Assembly: GCA_026225945.1 (NCBI GenBank)
Contig: JAMJFZ010001815.1
Location: 3,694,001-3,758,000, forward strand
Origin: Cricetomys ansorgei
Taxonomy: Eukaryota > Chordata > Mammalia > Rodentia > Nesomyidae
Direction: 5' to 3'
DNA length: 64,000 nt
Below the pieces are notes generated by a model. That model ran no database searches. It saw nothing but the letters and a program-made list of their open reading frames with translations, and had not been told where the DNA came from. Below, piece after piece: positions 1-11,009 of this stretch (positions within the stretch are counted from its first letter, which is position 1; every line of letters starts with the position of its first letter). Position numbers and translations under genes: made by a program.

Positions 1-287
1 TCATCAGTGTTTTTGAGATTACAGTTTAAATCTGGTGAAACTGGAAATGACCAAAGAAGTTTTAAGATGAATTTATCTTTTCTTGTGGTAGCAATGATAT
101 TGTGTAACGGTTACCATTTTAATCACTTTTTTGGGGGATGTGTTTCAGTAGAGATGAGTATTTACATTATTGTACAACAGGCTTATAATACTTTTCCACC
201 GTGCAAATTGCATACTTCCATATCCACTGCCAGCAGTTCTCCACCCTTCCTCCCAAGCCTGTGGCCACCACCATTCTACTTTGTCTT
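1..287. other. Unique AT-rich sequence, nothing recognised
   Basis: No repeat family, exon-like frame or regulatory array is recognised. Short frames here run on into the antisense SINE that follows and have no family match. Confidence 0.5.
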
Positions 288-420
288 TCACCTTGTTGAG
301 ACAGAATCTCACAAAGCCCAGGCTGGCCTTGAACTTCCTGTGTGGCCAAAGAGAACTTGAACTATCTGTCCTTCTGCTTTCTACATGCTACCTGTTGGGA
401 TCACAGGTGTGTGCTACCAT
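288..420 (-). mobile_element. Diverged B1-like SINE, antisense
   Basis: The + strand reads like reverse B1: a GAGACAGAATCTCAC start, then CCCAGGCTGGCCTTGAACTT, then GGGATCACAGGTGTGTGCTACCA. This is the order expected of an inverted 7SL-derived monomer. It is well diverged, so it is an old copy. Part of a short + strand frame (7-360) lies in it and is not a gene. Confidence 0.8.
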
Positions 421-1235
421 TCCGGAATATCTCTTAGAATAATATTACCAGGGTCTGTCCACGTTGGAGCTAGTGAGTGGTTTTTCTCTTTTTGTAAGTC
501 TGAATGAAACTCCTTTTATTTCATTCACAACTCTTTTTTTACCCAGTATTCAGCATGGGGGATTTTTCTTGTTCTGCTTCTTGGCTATTGCAACACATGC
601 TGTTAGGGACATGGGGGATGTGCAAATACATCTTCAAGATCTTATCCTCAACTCTTCCTTCAGTTCCTCCAAATGCACAACCAGAAGTGGGATTGTTGGA
701 TCAGAAACACACTCATTCTGTTAGTTTTTTGGGTCTTTTGTTCCAAAGCCTCTTCTTCTGTGCCTTCACGGAGTATGGAGAAATTCAGATATATGTGCAA
801 AATGATGCTGATTGTGGTACCAAGTATCTCTGTAAAAACAAGACAAATGAACACAGTCAATCAAAAAGTAGAAGTCTGTGTGGCGGGACATTGTTACTGG
901 AATAAAGATATTTAGATATATTTTCAAGGTCATAGAAATGACTTTGATGTATTCTGCAAAACTCAGTAAACACAATACCACTTATAATACGGTCTAAATG
1001 CTTACAGAAAATATGTTTAAAACTTGGCCATTTTTATTAATTTGTAAATGTATTATTACATTCTTGCCTCTTTCTTCACGCTAACATGTGACGTATTTTC
1101 AAAGTTTCCAAATTGGTTTGCTTTATTTTATTTGATAGAAAAACACAAAACAAACACATCCTATTCTCAAGTAACTTTTATGGAGGGCGAACGCGCTTAA
1201 GGAAATCCTTTACTTAGCAAACATCTATTTACTTC
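421..1235. other. Unique AT-rich sequence
   Basis: No repeat or gene recognised. Several overlapping frames of 60-130 codons occur on both strands between 464 and 981, but they overlap one another and none shows a domain, signal peptide or family similarity I know. Confidence 0.45.
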
Positions 1236-1237
1236 TA

Positions 1238-1700
1238 CTGTACATCGTGCACTGTTCCAAGGGCTTACAGTGTGCAGTGGAGAAAACGAGACCCCTGCCA
1301 ATTGTGACTTGCATTTGGCAGAGGGAGACTAGTCAATTTAATAATATGCTAGGTGATGATGGATGCCATGGCAAGAACAAAGCAAAACAGGATACAAAGA
1401 AGCAAAAACAAAGAAGGGCAGGGGTGTGGGGTGACATGAGGTAAAGGAAGAGGGGAGATTAGTCGAAGACGTGTGGCTGCATAGGCATCATTAAGACAGT
1501 GACCTATGAGCAAAAATTAATCATAAAGAGATGTAGGGAATTGGGGCAGGGGCTACTCCAATGTAGAGATCTACCAGGGCAAGTGTTCTGGGGCAGGTGA
1601 TGCCCTGGAGTGCCATCAGGGAAGCTTTCAGGACTGGTGCAGAGTAAGTGATGGAGAGAGAGGGTTGTAAACAAGGACTAAAGGATAGACTGGGGAGGCA
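1238..1700 (+). mobile_element. Ancient mammalian interspersed repeat, part 1
   Basis: The pattern matches a common old mammalian repeat: GTGCACTGTTCCAAGGGCTT, then AGTGGAGAAAACGAGACCCC, then a purine-rich segment and an AGGGAAGCTTTCAGGACTGG block. I recall the consensus order but not a certain family name. A second block of what looks like the same element follows at 2362. Confidence 0.4.
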
Positions 1701-2261
1701 GAGGTGACTGGATAACTCACAGGATTGTTGGCAGCCATTGTTATGTGCAAACAGCCCCCAGCTTGCAGTGGTTAAGCTTCATAATTCTTGGCTTTACCAC
1801 ATTGTGAATATTTATTCCTTCCAGACAGTATTCTACATTTTCACTTTCAGTACAATATTCAATAAATCCCATGACTTGTGTCTACTTTAAAGTAAGCTAG
1901 ATGATTTTCTCCAACTGTAGGCTGGTATATGTCTTCTGAGCACATTTAAATTAAGCCCAGCCAAACTAAATTGTTCTGTGGCTTGTGTTTAGTGTATTTT
2001 GACTTACACTATTTTCAACTTGCCATGGATTTCTGAAGATGTGACCCTGTTATAAATGAAGGCAGGAGCTACTCTGAGTGAAGGGGGAGCCATGCAACAG
2101 TTTGGCTTGACTTCTACTTCAAAAATCTTCTTGTAGGAGACACAGGTATAGAATACAGTGTCTATCTTATTGTGTGGCCAGTATTAATGATGAGGAACGC
2201 TGTGGTGGTTCAGACCACATGTCAGTGAGAAATGAAGAGGAGTCAGCCTTAGGAATCCATG
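1701..2261. other. Unique sequence between old repeat blocks
   Basis: About 560 bp with no recognised repeat or coding potential. It may include unrecognisably diverged middle parts of the element flanking it on both sides. Confidence 0.35.
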
Positions 2262-2361
2262 TCTGTTTTTTGAGATAGGGTTTGAGGATATACTCAGGCT
2301 TGGTTCAAACACAGATTAAGCCCCTTGAGTGCTGGGATTACAACACATGCTAACACATCTG
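2262..2361 (-). mobile_element. B1-like SINE fragment, antisense
   Basis: TTTTTTGAGATAGGGTTTGA at the left is the inverted B1 3' end with its A tail. GAGTGCTGGGATTACA and a following TG-rich end are the inverted B1 5' part. The middle is shortened. It appears to interrupt the older repeat on either side. Confidence 0.65.
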
Positions 2362-2480
2362 GATCAAATTCTGGATATATCTTGACAGTAAGACTAGCAG
2401 AATTCCAAGTGGTTTGGATATTAGCATGGGAGAACATGAAGGTTCAATGGTGACTAATTGTTTTGCCACGGTGAGGGCAG
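2362..2480 (+). mobile_element. Ancient mammalian interspersed repeat, part 2
   Basis: Begins AAATTCTGGATATATCTTGA and continues in the order of the repeat proposed at 1238-1700 (a later part of the same consensus). The B1 at 2262-2361 lies exactly at the left edge, consistent with a split copy. Confidence 0.4.
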
Positions 2481-2624
2481 TTAATGGCAAGCAAGGCTGC
2501 AGATAGGTAAGGTAAATGCTTCTGGGAATGTCCAGGAGGAGATTATAGACAGGAAAAAGGAAAGGTCTGAGAAGGATAGGGTTTGGGAAAACCCAGTGGG
2601 TGTCCAAGCACCAGAGTAGCATGT

Positions 2625-2831
2625 TAAAAAAATTTTATTTTTATATTTAATTATGTGCATATGTGTGTATTCAAGAGTAGGTTTGTTCACGTGCGTGCAG
2701 TTCCTAGAGAGGCCGGAAGAGGGTGTCAGATCTCCTGGAACTGAGAGTTGCCCATTGTGGTTGCTGGGAACCAAAATCAGTCTTCTGCTAGAGAGAGTAT
2801 ATGCTTTAACCCTTGAACCATCTCTCTAGCC
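2625..2831 (-). mobile_element. B3-type SINE (B2 superfamily), antisense
   Basis: From left to right: the T-rich inverted tail, GGAAGAGGGTGTCAGATCTC, GGTTGCTGGGAACCAAA, and CTTGAACCATCTCTCTAGCC, which is the inverted tRNA-derived head. The order and near full length (~205 bp) are those of B3. Local minus-strand frames (2350-2774) are shadows. Confidence 0.88.
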
Positions 2832-2846
2832 TCATTTTCATTCTGT

Positions 2847-2922
2847 TACTCCACCCACTTCCCTCTCTCCTTCTCTCTCTCCCTCCCTCCCTCCCTTTTC
2901 TTTGTTGTTTTTCTTTTCTTTG
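2847..2922. repeat. Polypyrimidine tract (TC/CCCT)n
   Basis: Runs of CTCTCC and CCCT lie between an antisense B3 and an antisense B1. Because the B1 is inverted, its A tail would lie exactly here, so the tract may have grown from that tail. Confidence 0.85.
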
Positions 2923-3058
2923 CTTTTTTTTGTGGCGGGGTCTCACTGTATAGCCCTGGATGGCCTAGAATTCACTATGGAGACCAGGCTGTCTTCAAAC
3001 TCACAGAGAATCTGCCTCCCAAATGCTAGGATTTTAAATACAGACCCCCACCTGGCCC
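2923..3058 (-). mobile_element. B1 SINE, antisense
   Basis: Shows the inverted B1 order: GGGGTCTCACTGTATAGCCC, GAATTCACTATGGAGACCAG, then TCTGCCTCCCAAATGCTAGG and an inverted 5' end near CACCTGGCC. About 135 bp, essentially full length, moderately diverged. Confidence 0.9.
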
Positions 3059-3382
3059 AGGGCAACGTCATAACCATGGAGAAATATGATTCCGTGCAGT
3101 GCAGGAGGATAGCCCACTCACCAACTACATCTAAAGGTCTAAAGAGGAGCTGTGTTCGGGGGTTAGTTGAACTCTCTGATCACTTCTGGAAAGCAGAAGT
3201 AGTCATAGCTGGAGGGTGAGGTTGGAAGCACAGGGATTGCAGCCATGCGGACAGGAATTCTAGTCACCATAGGGAGACACACCCCAGCAAGTCTTTGTAA
3301 TGAAAGTGATATTTCTTTGTTTTTAAAAAGATTTTGTTAGTAATCTGTCAAATCACCATGATCATAGCCAGCATTGGTTAAA
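3059..3382. other. Unique sequence, nothing recognised
   Basis: No repeat, exon-like frame or regulatory signal could be supported. Confidence 0.4.
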
Positions 3383-3428
3383 GAACAAACACAAAAACAA
3401 CAAAACAAAACAAACAAACAAACAAAAA
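3383..3428. repeat. (CAAA)n A-rich simple repeat
   Basis: An imperfect CAAAA/CAAA array ending in four clean CAAA units. A-rich arrays of this type are commonly tails of old retroposons, but no element head is recognisable immediately upstream. Confidence 0.85.
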
Positions 3429-4114
3429 GCCCAGCAAAGAAACATGAATCCACTGGTTAGCTTGGAAGATACAATAGGAAAATAAAAGGCTAATCTCTAA
3501 GCTTCAACCATAGCTGCCATACAAGGCATGTGCAACCACCCTCTGTATAATACCAAAGGTTTCACAGGAGATGTGATAAGGTTCGTGTCTTCATTCCTAA
3601 GAAGTGGAGCATGGTACAGGTTGCTGGTATCTCCTCCATCGATAACACACAAAGATGAATGTGATCAATCACTCAGCCTAGGAAAGGCCAAAGTTTGCTC
3701 ATACTTAATAAGACTGAAAAGATTTCTAGTGTACATTCGTTTAAAACAGATTTGCTAATCTGATGTGATACAGAAGAACTATGGAGAGATTAGTATAATG
3801 TACCAGTGCCTCTGCTATAACTGAGGACTAAATTTTACACATCATGTCTGTGGCTTTGGTGCTCTTCATGTAGTTTTCTGATAAGCATGGCATCAACATC
3901 GGCAGCACATAGACATAAATAATGGCTCCTGTTGTGGAAGTTTATTTTTAGTTACATTTAAAATAATTGTTTTTGGGCACTGTTGGAAAAGGGGATGCAT
4001 AGGCCCTGGCATTTTGTATTGTCTGTAGGTGCTGGATTTCTGTAGGGGATGTTTGATTGCTTATGATCTGAATCTGAGGAGTTCTGAAAAAAAACAACAA
4101 CAAAACCCACCTGA
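3429..4114. other. Unique AT-rich sequence
   Basis: No family recognised. Small frames (for example 3528-3758 on +) lack any known domain. Confidence 0.4.
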
Positions 4115-4256
4115 GCTCAGATGCTCTGGGTTCCACTGTGAGTATGGCACTAGTCATGACAGTGGTTCCCTCTGCTGAGGTCTGGCAGGGTTGGCCTGTA
4201 TGAAAATGCTTCTGTGTCTTTCTTGGTGAGCCCCTGTTGCAGTGTATTACTACAAA
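4115..4256 (+). repeat. Direct repeat copy A (~142 bp)
   Basis: Shares its order with 5625-5767: GCTCAGATGCTCTGGGTTCC, then GGCACT...CATGACAGTG, GAGGTCTGG, GGGTTGG, TGTCT, and TGAGCCC. The two copies lie in the same orientation 1510 bp apart and differ by substitutions and small indels. They may be two parts of one old retroelement, or its direct terminal repeats. Confidence 0.7.
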
Positions 4257-5624
4257 TGGTATACCAACATGGGGCACTGACATCATGCCACTTCATCCAA
4301 TGTAGGGACAAGGAAGAAAAAGAAAATCCAGACCTCACAGAAGCCTATAAAGTATGCTCAGGGAAGCTACCAGACTATAGAGATTAACATTAATTGAAGA
4401 CTCCTGAAGAAGGGCAGAGAGAGAAATGAAATAAGCCTCTATGAAGAAAAAAGACTGTGAACTTAATAAATAAATGAGGGAAAAAAGCTCTGAGGTGAGA
4501 GCCACAGAATGGAGGCCCTTAGAGACAAAGAATTCAGCTGGGAGCAGGAAAAAGAAAGGTTCTAACTGTTTTTCCTGATCATGGAGCTGATGCTCCTTCC
4601 TGCCACTGGTGGTAGCTGAACCGTTTCACAACTAGTGCTGCTTCACAAACTAGTTTTCTGATAGCAGTGTTGTATGTGTATGAAGCTCAAGATGTTGTGT
4701 TTGAGGTCTATAAAGGATGTTTCTCCATAGTGTGTGACAGAGGGAAATACCAAACCCCTAGAACTTTTCCCCTGACCTTCTTCCCACTGGCCCAGGAACC
4801 CCTGCTTTTGTGGAAGCCAGGGCTTAGAGCCTAAAAACTGCTTAACTAACTAAAGGTTTCCCCGCCCCATCCCCCTGCAAACCTGTCTACAAATGGTAAC
4901 TCCACACCAGGAGGGAACTTTTCCTGCAGACAAGGACTAGTTATTTTTTCATCAAACCAGACTCTGTCTAAAAATCTGGAAAGTGTTTCCTCAGAGTCAG
5001 CACATAGAAGCTATCTTCCAGAACCGGCCTAGGCTGTATATGTCCTGCTGGCAGCCAAACTTGGTACTGTAAGACTTAACACAGGTGGTGCTGTTTTTGA
5101 ATGAATGAATGAAGGGGTCTTTGGAGAGCAACTGAGACTTGGTACTATAAGAGGCCAGGAGAGGTCATTGGTAAAAGTGTAGGCTCAGTAGCACTTGAAG
5201 GCCCAGATGAAGGGATCATGTAAAGAAGTTGAGGCTTGGCATGAGAGCCAAGAGAGTCCGTAAGAGGCTAATGGTAAAGGTGCAGCCCAGTTGCAGCCAG
5301 GGACCCCAGCAGTTCTTGAGATGCCAGTCCTGTGAGATGACTACCAAGAAACAGCAGCAACTGTGGAATGGAGCCAGACAGAACCTGGATGACAAACTGT
5401 GTGTACTGCAGAGGGCAAAGCCAGATCCAAGAACTTTGGAGGAGCCCAGAAGATCGTGAGTGAATTCCAGATAATTGGACATTGATAATGTTTTTCTGCT
5501 GTCCAAAGACATTGTGAAAGTTGATAAATGTTTGGTTTTTATTTAGTTCTGTGCATTAGCAACCCTTGTGATTGTTTCTCTTGTAAATGGTTTTGCTAAG
5601 GTATTATATTATAGAGATAAAGCA
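4257..5624. other. Sequence between direct repeats; possible old retroelement interior
   Basis: About 1.37 kb bounded by the paired repeat at 4115 and 5625. It contains GACTTGGTACTATAAGAGGC-type sequence near 5130-5155 that looks like rodent retroelement material, and an echo of it near 5065. No gag or pol protein is readable. The frames at 5216-5512 are not conserved-looking. Confidence 0.3.
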
Positions 5625-5767
5625 GCTCAGATGCTCTGGGTTCCACTACAAGACTGGCACTCGCCATGACAGTGAGGTCTGGTGAGATCTGGCTGGGTTG
5701 GAGCCTATGAATATGCCTCAGTGTCTGTCTCTCTTGCTGAGCCCACACAGTGGCTAACTACAGCAGG
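5625..5767 (+). repeat. Direct repeat copy B (~142 bp)
   Basis: The partner of 4115-4256, collinear over its length, including the first 20 bases intact and the GAGCCC block near the right end. See copy A. Confidence 0.7.
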
Positions 5768-7039
5768 CTCCTGAGGGACTTTTGTAGTATACAGAGAGTT
5801 TTGAAACACAGTCTTAAAACACTGATTCAACGCATTGTGACATTTTGTTTCTTAACTTGAAGAGAAGGTCACTTCTTTTCCAGCTGTGAAGTTTATGGCC
5901 ACCAGAGTAGCACATGCTATTTGTGGACCACTTTGTCTGACATGGCTCTTCAATTCTGTTGGACACACAGGACACTGATGTGGACATTGGGTACTTGAGA
6001 TGTAAGATGGATAGAGCATTTAAGACCTTCAGAACAAAGGGGAATGTATCAGCTGACACACAGTGATGTGTGTTACACTTCACGAGTATGTCACAGTCTT
6101 GGACTGATTCCTTTGACTTCCTGTTCCGGGGAGGCAGACAGAGGGGGATTGCATGTTGGTGGAGTGCACGCTTACAAAGGTAAGTCCTTCATTACAAATA
6201 GAGGGCAAGTTTCAAACAAGTAGTTGCATTGCATTTCAACCAATTTCCCTGAGAATTCAAATCAGAAATTACAATGGTAATAAAGGTGAAAGTTGTCTCT
6301 GTATTTTATTTTACAAACAATCCTCTTGCAGTTGTGACACCTGGTGCTTTATGGGCTTCAAACAATAATCAACTCTCTTTTGTTTCTGCAGGAGCTTGCT
6401 TCCCTTTTCCACTCCAAGAAGCTTCATGGAGCTTTTAAACATGTGAAAGCTAAAAGGGGTATTATGTAAGTAGGTAAATCTGTCTTCTAGCTTCTGCACT
6501 AGATGAGAAAGCTGACCAAAGACAGGGTTTACTTTGTGTTCTTCCTACAGATAAGTGCCTTGTTTTAGTGTTTTTGTTTTTGATTTTTTTTTCATCTTAA
6601 GGTTCCAATATGAATAAATGATGAGTGATTGGCCCTGATAATTTACAGTATTCTCTGGAATTCCCAACCTTCTTTGGGCAGATTATAATTTGATAGCACA
6701 ACTTTAGAGCTAGCCACCTCTGGTTGTGTCCCATGACCCATCTGGACACTTTGTCTTAAATACGGGTTCAGTATCACCTGGTGATTGTGTGTGTGTGTCT
6801 TGTTTGTATTCACATAACATCGACTCTGGAAAAAACTCAGAATTCTGAAACATAACCAAGCTTCATAGTTACTTGCATTTTCCAAGCTACATTTGGGTGA
6901 TTTAGTGGAAGAATGTGTCCTATTTTGTAAAACAAAAGTTAAAATTTCAGAAACATGCAAGTTGAGAGTGGAATTTGGTTGGCATAAAGTTCTGGCATTA
7001 ATGTCCATCATTATTTGGGAATGGTATAGGCTTTTGAAA
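5768..7039. other. Unique sequence
   Basis: About 1.27 kb with no recognised repeat or exon. A short (GT)5-6 run lies near 6787-6798. The minus frame at 6643-7011 (122 codons) has no recognisable domain. Confidence 0.4.
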
Positions 7040-7168
7040 CATCAAAGCCTACCCTCAGCCACACACATCCTCCAACCAGGTCTTAATCATTCCCATGTAG
7101 TTCCATTCACTGAGCAAGTATTCCAAGATATGAGCCTATGGGGGCCATTCTCATGCCAGCTACCACTA
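7040..7168 (-). mobile_element. MaLR LTR fragment (ORR1/MT type), antisense
   Basis: Contains CCAAGATATGAGCCTATGGG and GGGCCATTCTCATG, the inverted form of the typical rodent MaLR LTR start (compare the sense copy at 12129). Only the LTR 5' part is present. Confidence 0.65.
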
Positions 7169-7755
7169 TATATATTGTTCCATAGATATTTCAGTGAACT
7201 TGAACATTTCTTCCTCAAAGGGAAAGGGGGTTCTTAAGACTAAGGAACCTTACAAGACTGACGAAGTTCTGAAAGTTGTAAGAGTCACAAGAACCTTGCT
7301 TGAGGCAGTGTTAGCAGGAAACAATTGCTTGTGAGAAAGGGGACTTTTTAGTAGATCTGTCTGCATGTCTTTCAGGGAAGTCCAGGGAGGTAGCGCTTTC
7401 AAACATGGTCACCCATGCTGGGTGAGCTTTTCTGTGATGCAGTTGCATTTGAGTTACCCATGCTCCTATAAAAATTAATGCTAACAAACTCAGTGGTTCA
7501 TCAAGCTAGACTTTAGAGGAGTCATTCTTGTGTCTCTTAGTAACCTATCTCTTGTTCCATCTCTCTGGAAAAGTTCATGAAATAATTGTCTTTTAATTTG
7601 GACTACTTGAGGAAAAATTGCTACACAACTTCTGGAGGTTGGTTGGTGTGACTCATTATAAATTATGGTTTAGATGTCAAAGCTAGGAATATTTGCCTAG
7701 CCCAGGATACTGGCATCTTCTCTGGTAGTTATTATGGGTGTTTTATAGTTTTATG
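7169..7755. other. Unique sequence
   Basis: No recognised feature. The AT-rich right end may belong to the MLT1-like LTR that follows. Confidence 0.35.
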
Positions 7756-8082
7756 CACTGAATTGATAACCGTAATTCTCAAGTTTCTCATAAGATAAGC
7801 ATATTTGGCATTGACATCTTCAAAGAGATGCTTATGTTAAAGAGGAGTGGCTAAACAGCCCCCTAACAGTGTGACTGGTGTCCTTACAAGAGGAAGATAC
7901 ATTATGGGTACTAACACATAGGAGATCACCATGTAAAGATGCAACTGAAGCATGGCCACCTGTTGGCCAGAGAGAGGAACCAAAGGGATGCGACCTCAAC
8001 AATGTCTAGCACTGTAGGAAATACATTTCTGTTCTTCAAGTTTCTAACTTTTGTTACAGGAACTTCAGCAATTGAATTTATC
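7756..8082 (+). mobile_element. MLT1-like MaLR LTR
   Basis: The hallmark MLT1 order is visible: GTGACTGGTGTCCTTACAAG, AAGATAC, ATCACCATGTAAAGATGCAA, then AATACATTTCTGTTCTTCAA and a GTTACAGGAACTTCAGCAAT end. This is an ancient mammalian LTR in sense orientation. Frames at 7926-8241 fall across it and the next element. Confidence 0.7.
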
Positions 8083-8194
8083 GGCACGCCATTTTGGAAG
8101 GAACAGAGACTTTGTGCCACTTGGTATCGTTGGCTCCATTGTCCATGGTGCCTTGCCAGATGTTTGTCAATTATGATCATTAATTTAGCCAACA

Positions 8195-8931
8195 GATTCT
8201 CTGTTTTGTCATGTTTATTGTTCTCCTCTTTTTATTTGTGACTCTGCCTGTTTAGGTTTATTTTAATCTTTTGTTTTCTATAGGTTCTTAAGAGCTTCAG
8301 TTGCTGAATCAAGACATTTCTTCTTCTTCTTTTTTAAATATAAGCAGTTGCTTGAAATTTTCTTTGGACAGCTACTTTATCTTTGTCCTATATTTTGCTA
8401 TATTTTATTTTTAAGTTTTCATTCAGTTCCACTAGTATTTAAAAAGTTTCCCTTAAAGGAGTCTCTCCGCCCTGTGAAGTACTGAAGATGTGCTGTGCCG
8501 TGTCCAGGCTTTGGAGAGTTTTATGTTCCGAATCATTATCCAGTCATCATCTACATCCCTTATGCCTGAGGCTCATTCTGTGTGACGTCAATCCCTCTAA
8601 GTTTGTTGGTTTATTTTCTGTCACCAAGGGCATGCTACGTCTTGCTGTATTTTCTGTTTCATGGGTCCTTAAAGCGACACCATATCTGCTCCTGGGCAGT
8701 GTACAGGTGGCCTGCTGCCTTGGTAGGTTCACTTTTTATCATTATGTAATGTCATGCTCTGTCCCTTGTCACTTAGCTATGACTTATATTACATTTGATA
8801 TTTCTGTATCCATTCCTGCTTTCCTTTGATTTGTGTCTGCATAACATAACTTTTTTGCATATTTTTACTTTCAATCTATCCATATCACTGTATTTGAAAT
8901 GATTTCTGCACAGATGACATATAGTAGGGCA
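8195..8931 (-). mobile_element. Ancient L1 (L1M), antisense, segment 1
   Basis: The + strand matches inverted old L1: TAGGTTTATTTTAATCTTTT, then CATTATGTAATGTCATGCTC, CATTCCTGCTTTCCTTTGAT, and ACAGATGACATATAGTAGGG. It is heavily decayed with no usable frame. It is interrupted at 8932 and appears to resume near 10490, 11434 and 12490. Confidence 0.75.
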
Positions 8932-9225
8932 TATTAGGCTGAATAATGTGTTCTAAGATGTCTACATACAAATGACTGGATTCTTTGAAAGTTACCACTC
9001 ATGACAAAAGAGGCTTTGCAGATGTGACTAGAGAGCTCGAGGTGACAGATGATCTTCCATTACCTAGGTAAACCTAAAATACATTCATGAGTCTTCATAA
9101 GAGAAAGACAGAGGGTTTTGATAGAAAAGAGAAAGTTATGTAAGAGAATCAGAGAGAAATTTGAAGATGATAGGCTTCCAGATGTTTAAGAAGAGAAAGA
9201 GGCTGCGATTCAAAATTCCAGGAAT
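8932..9225 (+). mobile_element. MLT1-like LTR, left half
   Basis: Reads GGCTGAATAATGTGTTCTAA, then GAGGCTTTGCAGATGTGACT, then CTTCATAAGAGAAAGACAGA, the order of an MLT1-type LTR. It ends at the B4 SINE and continues after it (10207). Confidence 0.7.
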
Positions 9226-9267
9226 GGAGGCTCAGGAGATGGCTCAGTGGATAAAGCACTTGGTATG
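9226..9267 (+). mobile_element. B4 SINE, 5' part
   Basis: The tRNA-derived head reads GAGATGGCTCAGTGGATAAA and includes the Pol III A-box-like ATGGCTCAGTGG. It stops abruptly at TATG, 9264-9267. The rest of this SINE is at 9895-10206. Confidence 0.85.
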
Positions 9268-9894
9268 TGGTTGCTACCACCTGGAGAAAGATCTTTGGTA
9301 ACGTGTTGGGTTTTTTTTTGGGGGGGTGCTTTGAATTTGTGAGTTTATTAAGTATTCAACAAACAAAAGCAAAAGAATAAATAGCAAGTAGCAGATAGAG
9401 AGGAGTGGCAGATAAGTAGCAAAGCATTGTCAAATCACAGGTTGACCACACCCAACTGCAACAGTCTAATAAGAGCAAATGAGAGTGATATCGTCAATTA
9501 TAATTTGAGGTTCCAGGCACCCAGTTAAAATTGGCTGAAGAAAGTGAGGCTGTCAACTGGAGTTCCCAGTTGAGCTTCTCTCTGTGGATGTATATCCAGC
9601 TGCCTGTTTCCTTTGCAGATATTTCTATGCCACAGGATAAACAAGAGTAGCCTTGTGGGAAGCGGTTCAACTTCTAGCTGTTCTCAATGACTCAATATTT
9701 TAATAGTCTTAGTTGCTTTCACTTTCTTCCTCTTCCAGTAACAGAGCCAGGGGCTAGCCTTACCCAGTACTGGGATTCGGAGGACACTGGACATAAACAT
9801 TTGGATCTAAAATAGGGCTCAACCTGCTTCCAAATACACTTTCTCAGTGAGCCAGACAGCATATGGCAGTTTACCAACACAATTTACATTATAC
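9268..9894 (-). mobile_element. ~627-bp retroelement-like insertion inside the B4
   Basis: It separates the two halves of one B4 and is flanked by TATG on both sides (9264-9267 and 9895-9898). On the minus strand an AATAAA (9349-9344) precedes an A9 run (9319-9311), suggesting an antisense LTR or a retroposed polyadenylated sequence. The left edge also reads TGTGGTTGC, a possible inverted LTR end. Family not recognised; no frame of note. Confidence 0.6.
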
Positions 9895-10206
9895 TATGAA
9901 TGCATGAGGAAATGGGTTTGAATCCCCAGCATGCGTGTCAATGCTGGGTGGATACACAGTGCACCTGTAATTTCAGGGCTCAGAAGGCTAAGACAGAGCA
10001 TCCTTGGAACAAACCAGACAGTCAGACTAGCCATACTGACAAGCTCTGGTTCAATAAGGAGATTTTTTTTCAATGAATGAGGTGGAAAGCGATCAAGGTA
10101 CCTTCCTGACATTAGTGTCAGACTGCCACACATCAGTATACATGTGCATGCACTCCTGAGCACAGATATATGAACATGCCTACACACAGTCAATACATTA
10201 AAAGAC
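9895..10206 (+). mobile_element. B4 SINE, 3' part
   Basis: Resumes with a B-box-like GGGTTTGAATCCCC (9914-9927), then GCACCTGTAATTTCAGGGCT, GACTAGCC, AATGAGGTGGAAAGCGATCA, and a CA-rich tail. Together with 9226-9267 it makes a near full-length B4. The insertion has moved the A and B boxes about 680 bp apart. Confidence 0.88.
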
Positions 10207-10410
10207 TTCACTTTTAAACCTAGGTAAAGCAAGGCCATGGGTTCTCTCCAACAGCTTCCTTTGGGAACACTTTTCCATTGAGCTCTTTTCACTTTAGCTC
10301 AGCAAAACTGATTAAGGAGTTGGCTCCTAGACCAATTAGAGCATAACTCATGTTGTTTTAAGTCTCCAAATTTGAGATAATATGTTCCAACCTCAATAAT
10401 GAAGCTGTCA
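10207..10410 (+). mobile_element. MLT1-like LTR, right half
   Basis: CATGTTGTTTTAAGTCTCCA followed by AATTTGAGATAATATGTTCC is the MLT1 3' end, completing the LTR begun at 8932 and split by the B4. Confidence 0.6.
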
Positions 10411-10489
10411 CATTGAGTCCTGGCATTCGATCTGCTCTGTTCTTCCAGTTGGTGTTTTAAGATAATTGCAATTTATGGTATTTTCTTTT

Positions 10490-10995
10490 TTTTTTTTAAG
10501 GATATGTTAGAGCTAATATTAGTAATTAAGTTTTCTTGCTTTTTTTCCTTTTATTTCTCTATTTCCTTTTCCTGTGTTCTTATAGGTTACTTGGCTACTT
10601 TTAAGCTGCCACGTAAGTGTATTGATAGCGTCTCTCTAGCATTGATAGTGCATGCTGTGGCTGTTATATATGCTCTAGCACTCAGCAGCTTATTCTGTCA
10701 AAATCTTATTTCCTTTCCCACCCATTTACTGTCCCCATCTGTCCCACATTTGAACAATCTCTCCACATCCAGACAGAAGCAAATGAAACAGTACGATGAT
10801 TCCCGCTGCTTTCGAAAGTTAGTTTGAAAATGCAGAGAAGGAAATCTACTAATTTTCCGTATTTTTACCTTACCATTTTTTTGTTCCTAATACTCCAAAG
10901 GTCTTTATTTTATCTTTTTCTTTCATTTTAAGGACTTTTCTTTAGCTACCCTTCACCGAGAGTTTGGCTAATAGATTCTTCTAAGTTTTCCTCAC
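10490..10995 (-). mobile_element. Ancient L1 (L1M), antisense, segment 2
   Basis: T-rich inverted L1M sequence, with TAAGGACTTTTCTTTAGCTA and GAGTTTGGCTAATAGATTCT near the right end, in the expected position after segment 1. The + frame 10504-10827 (107 codons) is an antisense product and not a gene. Confidence 0.6.
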
Positions 10996-11009
10996 ACAAG
11001 ATGATCTCA

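Noticed and set aside
9226..10206. tRNA gene suggested by A- and B-box motifs
   Set aside because: They belong to a tRNA-derived B4 SINE and are separated by an insertion; no cloverleaf can form.
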